Of a stretch of DNA of 34,580 bases, positions 14,861 to 22,042 are shown piece by piece. The position numbers and the translations under genes are program-made. Every line of letters begins with the position of its first letter. The first letter of the stretch is position 1. The DNA is from Solirubrobacterales bacterium (GTDB taxonomy: Bacteria; Actinomycetota; Thermoleophilia; Solirubrobacterales; Solirubrobacteraceae): contig JAFAXX010000170.1 in the NCBI GenBank assembly GCA_019240655.1, forward strand, positions 1 through 34,580. Reading direction: 5' to 3'. A model generated the notes under the pieces. It did no database searches. It had not been told where the DNA came from and saw nothing but the letters and a program-made list of their open reading frames with translations.

Positions 14861-17323
14861 CTAAGTGACCGGCCGCGACGGTTCCTCGCGGCGCACCAGG
14901 CCGAGCCGGTGGGCCTGGGCGGCGGCGTCGACGCGCCGCTTCGCGCCCAGCTTGCGCAGGACGTTCGAGACGTGCACCCCCGCGGTGCTGGGGCTGATGT
15001 ACAGCGCGGCGGCGATCTCACGGTTGGTCTGCCCCTCGCTGAGCAATTCGAGCACCGCCAGCTCGCGGCGGGTCAGGACCGGAGCCGGGCCACTCTCAGC
15101 CGGCGTCGGCACCGCTCCGCCGGTGCCCTCGAGCGCGGCGAGGACGCGATCGATCATGCGTTCGAGGTCGGCCACCCGCCCATCGGCCCAGGCCGCCGCA
15201 AACGCGGTTGCGCTCAGCTTCGATCGCAGCCGACCGAGCGTGGCGTCGCGGTCGGGGGCCTCGGCGGGCGGCACGGGCGTGCCGAGCGTCGCACGCAGCC
15301 GGTCGACGGCCGCCAGCGCCTCAACGGCCAGTCGCGGATCCTCCCGGCACAGCCACGCCGCAACGAGCTCTTCGAGCACGCTGGCGAGTCGCCAGCGGTC
15401 GCCGAGGCGCCGGTGGATGAGCAGCGCCGAGTGCAGCAGTCCGGCGTTCTCGTGCGTGGGGCGTCGCCGCCGGCGGCCGGCGATCGCCAGCTCGTGCATG
15501 GCCCACGCGAGCCCTTCCTGGAAGTCGAGCCGGCGGGCGATCGACAGGGCTTCCTCGAGCCGCTCGGCGGCGAGTGCCGCGTCTCCGCGGTACAGAGCGG
15601 CGGCGCCGAGGTTGACCAGCGCCGAGGCGGCGTCCTGGAAGTCTCCGGCGGCCTGGAACTCGGCCAGCGCGGTGCCGCACAACCCCTCCGCGTCGTCGCA
15701 GTCCCCGGCCAGCCACGCCACGAACCCGAGGTAGTCCTGCGAGCTGGCGATGTTGTGCGCGTCGCCCAGGTCGCGCCAGACCTCGAGGCTCTGCCCATGC
15801 AGCGCGCGGGCCTCGTCGTAGCGGCCCTGCTCACGCGCGATCCCGCCGAGCCGCTGCAGCGCGGTGGCGCTGGCGCGGCGGTCGCCGAGGGACTCGGTCA
15901 GCCCGAGAGCGCTCTCCAGGCGGGTTATCGCCACGCCGTAGTCGCACTGCAGGAAGGCGACCTCGCCGGCCCGGATCAGCGCCTGTGCGGCGGTGGGCGC
16001 GGGAATCGCCGCGCGGTCGTCGAGCGCCTGGTCGAGGCACCGGCGCGCCTCTTCGTAGTAGCCGCGGCGGTACCAGAACGGCCACAGGACGGAAGCGAGC
16101 TCGACCGCGTCGGCCGGCGACTCCTCGAGCCACCATCGGAGCGCTCGGCTGAGGTTGTCGTGCTCGAGCTCGAGCACGGCTCTCTGCCCGTCGTCGTCGG
16201 GGCGTGCCGCCGCCGCGTCCGCCAGCGCGCGATAGAAGCGGGCGTGCCGTTCGCGCGTCGCCGGCGCCTCGCCACTCGTCTCGAGCAGCTCGGACGCGTA
16301 CTGCCGCACGGTCACCAGCAGTCGGTACCGAGGCGGTCCCGGGCTGTCGACGACGTGGACGAGCGAGCGGTCGACGAGCACGCCGAGGAGGTCGAGCACG
16401 TCGCCTCGCTCGCTCGGATTCGACGCGCCGACCGCTTCGGCGGCGTCGAGCGAGAAGCTCCCGCGAAACGCCGCCAGGCGCCGAAACAGCTGTTGCTCGG
16501 CCGGCTCGAGCAGCCGGTGGCTCCACTCGAGCATCGCCCGCAGCGTCTGATGGCGAGCCGGCGCGGTGCGGTTGCTCTGGCGCAGGAAACTCGACTCGTG
16601 AGCGAGGCGCTCGGCGATCTGCAGGGTGCCGAGCACGGGGACCCGCGCCGCGGCCAGCTCGATGGCCAGCGGCATCCCGTCGAGGCAGCGGCAGATCCGC
16701 GCGGCGGCGGCGAGCGTGTCCGGGTCCTCGAGCGCGAACGAGCCGCTGGCCGCCGCGGCGCGCTCGATGAACAACTCGACGGCGCCGGCCTCGGCGGCCT
16801 CCTCGCCATCGACCGCCAGCCCCAGCACCCGCCAGACGTGCTCCCCCGGGATACCGAGCGGTTGGCGACTGGTGGTCAGGACCCGGACGGCCGGGGCGCG
16901 CTCGAGCAGCTGGACGACGAAATCCGCGCAGCCGTCGACGATGTGCTCGCAGTTGTCGAGCACGAGCAGCGTCGACTCCGGGAACCGGCGGGCGACCGCC
17001 GCCGGGGTCGGCTCGACGGTCGGCTCGTCGGGATGCAGCGTCGTCGCGACCGTCCGGGCGACCAGCCCGCCGTCCGGCGTCGTCGAGAGGTCGACCCACC
17101 AAGCGCCGGCGACGAAGTCGGGGCGCACGGCCTCGGCGAGGCCGGTGGCCAGCCGCGTCTTACCGGCGCCGCCGGGGCCGCAGAGGGTCAAGACGCGGGT
17201 GCGCCAGACCAGCGAGCGCAACTCGCCCAGCGCCTCGTCGCGGCCGACGAGCCGCGTCAGCGGGACGGGCAGATTGCCCAGCACGGCATCTGCTTGGGTG
17301 TTGCCTGGATCGTCGCAGCCCAT
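14861..17323 (-). CDS. LuxR-family regulator with NB-ARC-type ATPase and TPR-like repeats
   Basis: An 820-residue regulator. Residues about 15-300 form a P-loop ATPase (TRLVGRD, Walker A GPGGAGKTRLA, Walker B-like TLLVLDNCEH, and VLTTSRQPLGIPGEHVW). A winged-helix part and a long helical TPR-like region (DYGVAITRLESALGLTESLG and similar) follow. The last about 65 residues are a LuxR helix-turn-helix: LTRRELAVLELLSEGQTNRE and then HVSNVLRKLGAKRRVDAA. Such proteins are large, ligand- or ATP-gated activators. Start chosen at ATG 17323 (MGCDDPGNTQ) just before the ATPase; the open frame continues to 18250 but that stretch crosses a terminator and the antisense of other genes. Target genes are unknown. 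Confidence 0.88.
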   Translation of the reverse strand: MGCDDPGNTQADAVLGNLPVPLTRLVGRDEALGELRSLVWRTRVLTLCGPGGAGKTRLATGLAEAVRPDFVAGAWWVDLSTTPDGGLVARTVATTLHPDEPTVEPTPAAVARRFPESTLLVLDNCEHIVDGCADFVVQLLERAPAVRVLTTSRQPLGIPGEHVWRVLGLAVDGEEAAEAGAVELFIERAAAASGSFALEDPDTLAAAARICRCLDGMPLAIELAAARVPVLGTLQIAERLAHESSFLRQSNRTAPARHQTLRAMLEWSHRLLEPAEQQLFRRLAAFRGSFSLDAAEAVGASNPSERGDVLDLLGVLVDRSLVHVVDSPGPPRYRLLVTVRQYASELLETSGEAPATRERHARFYRALADAAAARPDDDGQRAVLELEHDNLSRALRWWLEESPADAVELASVLWPFWYRRGYYEEARRCLDQALDDRAAIPAPTAAQALIRAGEVAFLQCDYGVAITRLESALGLTESLGDRRASATALQRLGGIAREQGRYDEARALHGQSLEVWRDLGDAHNIASSQDYLGFVAWLAGDCDDAEGLCGTALAEFQAAGDFQDAASALVNLGAAALYRGDAALAAERLEEALSIARRLDFQEGLAWAMHELAIAGRRRRRPTHENAGLLHSALLIHRRLGDRWRLASVLEELVAAWLCREDPRLAVEALAAVDRLRATLGTPVPPAEAPDRDATLGRLRSKLSATAFAAAWADGRVADLERMIDRVLAALEGTGGAVPTPAESGPAPVLTRRELAVLELLSEGQTNREIAAALYISPSTAGVHVSNVLRKLGAKRRVDAAAQAHRLGLVRREEPSRPVT

Positions 17324-17444
17324 GGCGCATCCAATTACCCCCGGCGCCCGGGATTCTATGGGCGATCTAAACACCGGCCGGCCGCGAGTACAGATTGTCC
17401 CGCCGGCACTAAAGATTCGCCGCCAATAACGGCACGAGTGCCCG

Positions 17445-17851
17445 ATGTGCAGGCCGCGCTTCAGCTCCAGGATGGTGCAGGGCGGCGGCATGAGCCACGC
17501 CGGCGGGAACGGCGGCGCGACGGGCAAGCCGGGCGGGAACCCCGCGGGCGGCGGCACGACCAAGGCCCACGCGCCGAGGTGCACCGTGGCGACCACCTCC
17601 CACAAGGTCGTGCTCAAGGCCAAGAAGGGCTCGAAGTCGAAGCCGGGCATTCGCTGACCTCGGCGCTCGGGCCTGTGAGCGCCAGCGTCAGGGCGGGGCG
17701 GCCACTCACCCTCACGGTGAAGCTGCCGGCCGCGGCGCTCACCGCCCTGGCCCGCAACGCCGCGGAGTCGGTCACGTTCACGGTGGCGGCGCCGAACGGC
17801 AACGGCACTGGTGGCGCGAGCGCGCCGATTGCTCGCCTGCAGCGCGGCTGA
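17445..17851 (+). pseudogene. Frameshifted remnant of a secreted protein C-terminus
   Basis: Two plus-strand frames join into one recognisable protein tail. Frame one (from ATG 17445) runs through a Gly-rich stretch to CTVATTSHKVVLKAKKGSKS and stops at 17657. In the next frame, open across that point, the text continues SLTSALGPVSASVRAG, then LTLTVKLPAAALTALAR and VTFTVAAPNGNGTG, stopping at 17851. LxxVxxxVxAGxxLTLTVKLPxxALxxLAR-like tails are familiar at the ends of exported repeat proteins in Thermoleophilia (recollection, not a search). The break is near 17640-17655. No signal peptide or upstream domain is present, so this is probably a truncated, frameshifted fragment. A sequencing error or a small real gene is the alternative. 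The LuxR gene's promoter should lie in the remaining 17324-17444, where nothing definite was seen. Confidence 0.55.
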
Positions 17852-17890
17852 CCCGGGCGATAACCCCGGGAGGGGGCGCCAGCCCCCTCC
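17852..17890. terminator. Two hairpins between pseudogene and MttB-like gene
   Basis: CCCGGG (17852-17857) pairs with CCCGGG (17865-17870) around a 7-base loop, and an alternative, stronger stem GGAGGGGGC/GCCCCCTCC with loop GCCA occupies 17869-17890. The second is nine perfect pairs and lies 1 base outside the MttB-like stop codon on the minus strand, making it a good terminator for that gene, although T-poor. Confidence 0.65.
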
Positions 17891-17891
17891 T

Positions 17892-19334
17892 CTAATCCCC
17901 CAACTCGACCCGCCGGCGCGCGACGAACTCCTGGAGCTCGTCGCGCACGGCGTCGTCGAGCGGGGGCGGCTCGTAGCGCTCGAGGGTGGCCCGCCAGATC
18001 TCGGCCGCGCGGGCGGTGGTGTCGCGCGCGCCGCGCTTGCTCCAGCGGTCGAAGTTCTCGGTCGAGGAGAGCAGCGGGCGGTAGAAGCACTCGCGGAAAC
18101 GCTCGAGGGTGTGGGCGGCGCCGAGGAAGTGGCCGCCGGCCCCGACCTCGGCGTGCGCCCCGAAGGCGAGCGACTCGTCGTCGATCTCGAGCGGGGTGAA
18201 CTCGTGGCGGAGCTCGCGCAGCAGCTCGATGTCGACGATGAACTTCTCATAGCAGGAGACCAGCCCGCCCTCGAGCCACCCGGCCGAGTGCATCACGAAG
18301 TTGGCGCCGGCGAGGAACGTGGGCAGGAAGGTCATGAGCGACTCGTAGGCCGCCTGCGCATCGACCGTCTGGGAGGCGTTGAGCGCGCCGCCGCCGCGCC
18401 ACGGCAGCCCGAACCGCCGCGCGATCTGACCGGTGCAGAGCACGCCGATGCCGGACTCCGGGGTGCCGAACGAGGGCGAGCCCGACTGCATGTCGGTGTT
18501 CGAGAGGAAGGAGCCGAAAACCACCGGGCACCCCGGCCGGATCAGCTGTGCGAGCGCGATCCCGGCCAGCGCCTCGGCCATCTGCTGCACCAGCGTCGCC
18601 GGCAGAGAGACCGGGGACATCGCCCCCATGAGCAGGAACGGGGTGATGACCACGGCCTGGCCCGCGTTCACGTACTCGAACATCGCCGCCAGCATGCGGT
18701 CGTCGTAGCGCAGCGGCGAGTTCACGTTGATCAGGCTGATCGAGACCGGGGCGCGCTCGATCGCGTCGCGGCCGCCGAACAGGATCTCGCCCATCCGGAT
18801 CGTGTCGGCGGCATTCCGCCCCGACGTGACCGAGCCCATATACGGCTTGTCGGAGAGGGTCTGGAGCGCGTAGACCATGTCCAGGTGGCGGGAGTCGAGC
18901 GGCCGGTCCTCGGGCTCGCAGATCGTCCCGCCCGGCGAGTCGAGCTCGGGGAAGGTCTGGGCGAGCCTGACCAGGTTCTCGAAGTCCGCCATCTTGGCAT
19001 CGCGCCGGGTGTCGCCCTCGCGGATGAACGGACAGCCGTAGACGGGGGCGAACACCATGTGCTCACCGCCTATGTGGGCGGTGTGTTCGGGGTTGCGGGC
19101 CTGGAGCTCGAACTCCCGCGGGGCCTTGGCGACCTGCTCGAGGATGAACTCCGGGTCGAAGCGGACGCGGTTGTCGTCCTCGACGACCTGACCGGCGGCG
19201 CGCAGCAGCTCGACCGCTTCCGGAAACAGGAACTCGATCCCGAGCTCTGAGACGATCCGGCGCCAGCCTCGGTCGAGCGTGGCCATCGCGTCCTCACTGA
19301 GGACCTCGTAGCGCGGCATGGCGTTGACGAACAC
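17892..19334 (-). CDS. MttB-superfamily corrinoid methyltransferase, non-pyrrolysine
   Basis: A 480-residue protein of the trimethylamine methyltransferase (MttB, COG5598) superfamily, a TIM-barrel that moves a methyl group from a quaternary amine to Co(I) of a partner corrinoid protein. Recognisable stretches: GIEFLFPEAVELLRAAGQVV, then VFAPVYGCPFIREGDTRR, later GSFLSNTDMQSGSPSFGTPE and NFVMHSAGWLEGGLVSCYEK. The frame is complete with no internal TAG; its TAG (17894-17892) is the terminal stop, so this is the non-Pyl branch that includes the glycine-betaine enzyme MtgB and related proteins. Start is GTG 19334, 5 bases after GAGGAGG. It diverges from the iclR-corrinoid pair across 56 bases, the expected partner. 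Substrate unproven; glycine betaine or another betaine is likely. Confidence 0.9.
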   Translation of the reverse strand: MFVNAMPRYEVLSEDAMATLDRGWRRIVSELGIEFLFPEAVELLRAAGQVVEDDNRVRFDPEFILEQVAKAPREFELQARNPEHTAHIGGEHMVFAPVYGCPFIREGDTRRDAKMADFENLVRLAQTFPELDSPGGTICEPEDRPLDSRHLDMVYALQTLSDKPYMGSVTSGRNAADTIRMGEILFGGRDAIERAPVSISLINVNSPLRYDDRMLAAMFEYVNAGQAVVITPFLLMGAMSPVSLPATLVQQMAEALAGIALAQLIRPGCPVVFGSFLSNTDMQSGSPSFGTPESGIGVLCTGQIARRFGLPWRGGGALNASQTVDAQAAYESLMTFLPTFLAGANFVMHSAGWLEGGLVSCYEKFIVDIELLRELRHEFTPLEIDDESLAFGAHAEVGAGGHFLGAAHTLERFRECFYRPLLSSTENFDRWSKRGARDTTARAAEIWRATLERYEPPPLDDAVRDELQEFVARRRVELGD

Positions 19335-19354
19335 GGCGGCCTCCTCGATTGCGC

Positions 19355-19390
19355 TTGACCTCAGGGCGTGCCTGCGTAATATATCCGTTC
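19355..19390 (+). promoter_or_regulatory. Leaderless-type promoter of first iclR gene
   Basis: TTGACC (19355-19360), a 16-base spacer and TAATAT (19377-19382) form a strong sigma70-like promoter. Transcription would begin about 7-9 bases beyond the -10, at or next to the ATG at 19391, so the mRNA should be leaderless. The same 56 bases must also hold the promoter and GAGGAGG site of the divergent MttB-like gene. Confidence 0.65.
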
Positions 19391-20191
19391 ATGGAACAAG
19401 AGTTTCAAGTATCCCGAGGCCCCGCGGCGGCCCCCGGCGTGGCCGCGGTCGACCGCGGAGCCGAACTGCTCCTCCGCGTGCTCGAGAGCGAGGCGCCGGT
19501 CGGGTTGAGCGAGCTGGCCGCGGCCACCGGCATACCCAAGAGCACGGCGTCGCGGCTGGTGAGCGCGCTCGAGCGCCGAGGCCTGATCGAGCAGGACGGC
19601 GAGCGCGGCCGCCTGCGCCCCGGGCCCGCGATCCTCCGCGTGGCCGAGCGCGGGATGCTCGAGCGCAACGTCATCGAGCTCTCCCGGCCTTCGCTCGACG
19701 CGCTGGCCGAGGCATCGGGCGAGACGATCAACCTGGCCCTGGCCGCGCTCGGCGGTGTCGAGCACGTGGCCCAGGTCGACGGCCGATACTTCCTCGGCAC
19801 CGGCCAGTGGCTCGGTCGCCTGGTCGACTACCACTGCACGGCGACCGGCAAGGTGTTCATGGCCCTGGGGCGCTCACCGCTGCCGGCGAGCCCGCTGCCC
19901 CGCCACACGCCGGCGACGATCACCGACCCGGCGGCGCTCGAGGCAGTGCTCGAGACCGTCCGGGACGAGGGCGTTGCGATCGCTGTCGACGAGCTCGAGC
20001 AGGGAGTCGCGGCGATCGGCGCGCCCGTGTACGGCGGGCGCGGAGACGTGATCGCGGCCGTGAGCATCTCCGGTCCGACGATCCGCATGACCCCGGCCCG
20101 GATCGGCGAGCTGACGCCCGTCCTGATCGACGAGACGCGGGCCCTCAGCCGCCGCCTCGGCCACCGTGAACAAGGAGAACTAGCCGCATGA
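19391..20191 (+). CDS. IclR-family regulator (arm 1)
   Basis: A 266-residue IclR regulator. Residues about 15-80 are the winged helix (LSELAAATGIPKSTASRLVS and GLIEQDGERGRLRPGP); the rest is the IclR ligand domain with GETINLAL, GTGQWLGRLVDYHCTATGKV and the terminal VYGGRGDVIAAVSISGP. I choose ATG 19391, since the promoter -10 ends 8 bases before it and an earlier in-frame start would lie inside the promoter. Its stop overlaps the corrinoid protein's ATG (ATGA), so regulator and corrinoid protein are co-translated. It diverges from the MttB-like gene, which it probably regulates together with its own operon; the ligand may be the methylated substrate. Confidence 0.9.
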   Translation: MEQEFQVSRGPAAAPGVAAVDRGAELLLRVLESEAPVGLSELAAATGIPKSTASRLVSALERRGLIEQDGERGRLRPGPAILRVAERGMLERNVIELSRPSLDALAEASGETINLALAALGGVEHVAQVDGRYFLGTGQWLGRLVDYHCTATGKVFMALGRSPLPASPLPRHTPATITDPAALEAVLETVRDEGVAIAVDELEQGVAAIGAPVYGGRGDVIAAVSISGPTIRMTPARIGELTPVLIDETRALSRRLGHREQGELAA

Positions 20192-20853
20192 CGCATGAGG
20201 AGACCCTGCAGCTGCTCTACGACGAGACCCTCGTCGGCAATGCCCCCGTTGTCGCCGACGCGGTCAACCAGGGGCTCGCTTCCGGGCTCGAGCCCGAGCG
20301 GATGCTCTATGACGCGCTCATCCCCTCGCTCGAGGAGGTCGGCGCGCGGTTCGAGCGGGGCGACTACTTCGTCCCCGAGATGCTGATCGCCGCCCGCGCG
20401 ATGCAGGGGGCGCTCGACATCCTCCGGCCACTGCTGGCCGACACCGGGACCGCGGAGGTGGGGACGTTCGTGATGGGCACGGTCAAGGGCGACGTGCACG
20501 ACATCGGCAAGAACCTGTGCAACATCATGCTCGAGGGCGCCGGCTTTCACGTGATCGATCTCGGGGTGAACGTCGCCCCGGAGCGGTTCGTCGCCGAGGT
20601 GGAGGAGCACCAGCCGGACATCGTCGGCTTCTCGGCCTTCCTGACCACGACCATGCCGATGTTTAAGGCGAACATCAACGCGCTCGAGAAGGCCGGTCTG
20701 CGCGATCAGGTGATCGTGATGGTCGGCGGCGCGCCGGTCACCCAGGAGTACGCCGACGCGGTCGGCGCCGACGGCTACTCGGCCGATGCATCGTCGGCGG
20801 TCAAGAAGGCCAAGCAGCTGATCCAGCTGCGGCGCGAGGCGGTGGCGGCGTAA
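20188..20853 (+). CDS. Corrinoid (B12-binding) methyl-carrier protein, arm 1
   Basis: A 221-residue corrinoid protein of the MtaC/MttC/MtgC type. Residues about 1-85 are the helical cap domain (B12-binding-2) and about 90-215 the Rossmann-like cobalamin domain. The signature DVHDIGKN supplies lower-axial ligand His104; SAFLTTTMP and VMVGGAPVT are the other cobalamin-tail contacts. The protein carries the methyl group from a substrate-specific methyltransferase to the pterin enzyme. It overlaps the iclR gene by 4 bases; the MttB-like gene is divergent, the MeTr-activator operon starts 301 bases downstream. A near-twin lies at 28489-29154 with about 74% ungapped identity. The TAA stop sits in the first unit of a tandem repeat. 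Confidence 0.95.
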   Translation: MTHEETLQLLYDETLVGNAPVVADAVNQGLASGLEPERMLYDALIPSLEEVGARFERGDYFVPEMLIAARAMQGALDILRPLLADTGTAEVGTFVMGTVKGDVHDIGKNLCNIMLEGAGFHVIDLGVNVAPERFVAEVEEHQPDIVGFSAFLTTTMPMFKANINALEKAGLRDQVIVMVGGAPVTQEYADAVGADGYSADASSAVKKAKQLIQLRREAVAA

Positions 20854-20954
20854 CTTCGCGGGCGACCATGGGGCGGCATGACTTCGCGGGCGACCATGGG
20901 CGGCATGACTTCGCGGGAGAGCGATGGGCGGCATGACTTCGCGGAAGACGATGG
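20845..20954. repeat. Four-unit 27-28-bp repeat starting at the corrinoid gene stop
   Basis: Four units at 20845, 20873, 20900 and 20928. Each contains GACTTCGCGG or the equivalent AACTTCGCGG followed by a GATGG/CATGG end. The first unit includes the corrinoid gene's last codons and TAA; in the three copies the same place reads TGA, so every unit keeps a stop codon in register with the gene. It fills the first third of the 301-base gap before the MeTr operon. Confidence 0.9.
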
Positions 20955-20956
20955 AG

Positions 20957-20984
20957 TGGTACCATCTGGCCCACATTGTGGCAC
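20957..20984 (+). promoter_or_regulatory. Operator-like motif in MeTr operon leader (copy A)
   Basis: A 28-base stretch beginning TGGTACCATC and ending CCACATTGTGGCAC matches a stretch at 29913-29940, at the second iclR start, in 24 of 28 positions. Its right half on the minus strand is GTGCCACAATGTGG, one of three copies of GTGCCAYRAYGTGG in the window. It lies about 170 bases before the MeTr start, outside the tandem repeat. No convincing -10/-35 pair was found beside it. Confidence 0.6.
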
Positions 20985-21032
20985 TACCGGGGAGACAACT
21001 CGCTCGCCTCGGTGCTCACGGGCTCGAGAACA

Positions 21033-21071
21033 GGGTCGAGAAACGTCCACCAGGTGGTCGTTTCTCGACCC
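21033..21071. promoter_or_regulatory. 39-base near-perfect palindrome in MeTr operon leader
   Basis: GGGTCGAGAAACG (21033-21045) pairs exactly with CGTTTCTCGACCC (21059-21071). Inside, CCACC and GGTGG pair around a single A, and only one T-T position is unpaired. On RNA this is a very stable 18-pair hairpin 84 bases before the MeTr ATG. There is no T-tract after it. It could be an attenuator, a processing or stability element, a large operator, or a dispersed REP-like palindrome. The rest of the leader to 21141 holds a second weak stem (CGGCTTCGGGCCG) and the AAGGGAG ribosome binding site at 21144-21150. Confidence 0.7.
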
Positions 21072-21154
21072 GGCTTCGGGCCGCCTGACCCGCGACGATG
21101 TCACCAACCTGTGCACACGCCTGGGCATGCCGCCCATCGTCGAAAGGGAGACGC

Positions 21155-22042
21155 ATGGATACAGTGCTTCGGTCGCGGTCGAAGACCGTCGCGATCGGCG
21201 CCGAGCAGCCGTTCTGCATCATCGGTGAGCGAATCAACCCGACCGGCCGCAAGGCCTTCGCCGAGCAGCTGAAGGGCGGCGATCTGAGCACCGTGGTCAT
21301 CGACGCCCGGGCCCAGGTCGAGGCCGGCGCCGACATGCTCGATGTCAACGCGGGGATCCCGCTCGTCGACGAGCCCGAGCTGCTCAAGGCGATGCTGCAG
21401 ACGGTCCAGGCGGCCGTCGATGTGCCGATCTGCATCGACTCATCCGTGATCGAGGCGCTCGACGCCGGCCTGACGGTGTACGAGGGCCGGGCACTGGTCA
21501 ACTCAGTGACCGCCGAGGACGAGCGCCTGGAGGAGATCCTCCCGCTGGTGGCCCGGCACGGCGCAGCGGTGATTGGTCTGGCCAACGACGAGACGGGAAT
21601 ACCCGAAACGGCGCAGAAGCGACTCGAGTGCGCGCGCAAGATCCTGAGCGCGGCGGATGATCACGGCATCGCGGCAGAGGGCGTCTTGATCGATCCGCTG
21701 GCGATGACCGTCGGCGCCGACACCGACGCAGTCACGACGACGCTCCGGGCCATCCGCCTGATTCGTGATGAGCTCGGCGTCAACATGTGCCTGGGCGCCT
21801 CCAACGTGTCGTTCGGGCTGCCGGAGCGTCCTGCGCTCAACGCCGCCTTTCTTCCCATGGCGATCAGCGCCGGCCTGACCAGCGCGATCATGTCGACGGC
21901 TGAAGTCTGCGTGCAGAGCGTCCGCGCGAGCGACCTCTTGCTCGGGCATGATCCGTGGGGGACGAACTGGATCGCCGCGCACCGCCTTCGGCAGGCTTCG
22001 GCCAAGGCCACCACCATCGACCGGGAGAGCGCGGCGGCTTGA
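21155..22042 (+). CDS. Methyltetrahydrofolate:corrinoid methyltransferase (MtgA/MtvA-like)
   Basis: A 295-residue pterin-binding TIM barrel of the dihydropteroate-synthase/MeTr family. It should pass the methyl group from the corrinoid protein to tetrahydrofolate. Conserved pieces in order: IIGERINPTGRKAF, GADMLDVNAGIPLVDE, PICIDSS, LVNSVTAE, VLIDPLAMTVGAD and CLGASNVSFGLPERPALN, the last being a strong MeTr hallmark that dihydropteroate synthases lack. ATG 21155 follows AAGGGAG with good spacing; an earlier ATG in the frame has no such site. First gene of a coupled operon with the activator and DUF1638 genes. It is the only MeTr in the window, so it probably serves both corrinoid proteins. 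Confidence 0.93.
   Translation: MDTVLRSRSKTVAIGAEQPFCIIGERINPTGRKAFAEQLKGGDLSTVVIDARAQVEAGADMLDVNAGIPLVDEPELLKAMLQTVQAAVDVPICIDSSVIEALDAGLTVYEGRALVNSVTAEDERLEEILPLVARHGAAVIGLANDETGIPETAQKRLECARKILSAADDHGIAAEGVLIDPLAMTVGADTDAVTTTLRAIRLIRDELGVNMCLGASNVSFGLPERPALNAAFLPMAISAGLTSAIMSTAEVCVQSVRASDLLLGHDPWGTNWIAAHRLRQASAKATTIDRESAAA

Noticed and set aside
14762-17851. Plus-strand open frame of about 1029 codons
   Set aside because: It is antisense to the LuxR-type regulator except for its last part, which carries the second half of the frameshifted secreted-protein tail; only that end is kept, as a pseudogene.
17324-18250. N-terminal extension of the LuxR-type regulator back to 18250
   Set aside because: The extension crosses two hairpins and overlaps the MttB-like gene in another frame on the same strand; its Ser/Arg-rich text is not protein-like, and ATG 17323 sits just before the ATPase domain.
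17892-19334. Pyrrolysine-containing MttB
   Set aside because: The only in-frame TAG is the last codon at 17892-17894, the frame is full length without internal amber, and no pyl genes are in the window.
20854-21154. Cobalamin riboswitch before the MeTr-activator operon
   Set aside because: I looked for the conserved B12-box style elements and did not find them; the leader's main structure is a simple long palindrome. A covariance search (Rfam cobalamin model) would settle it.
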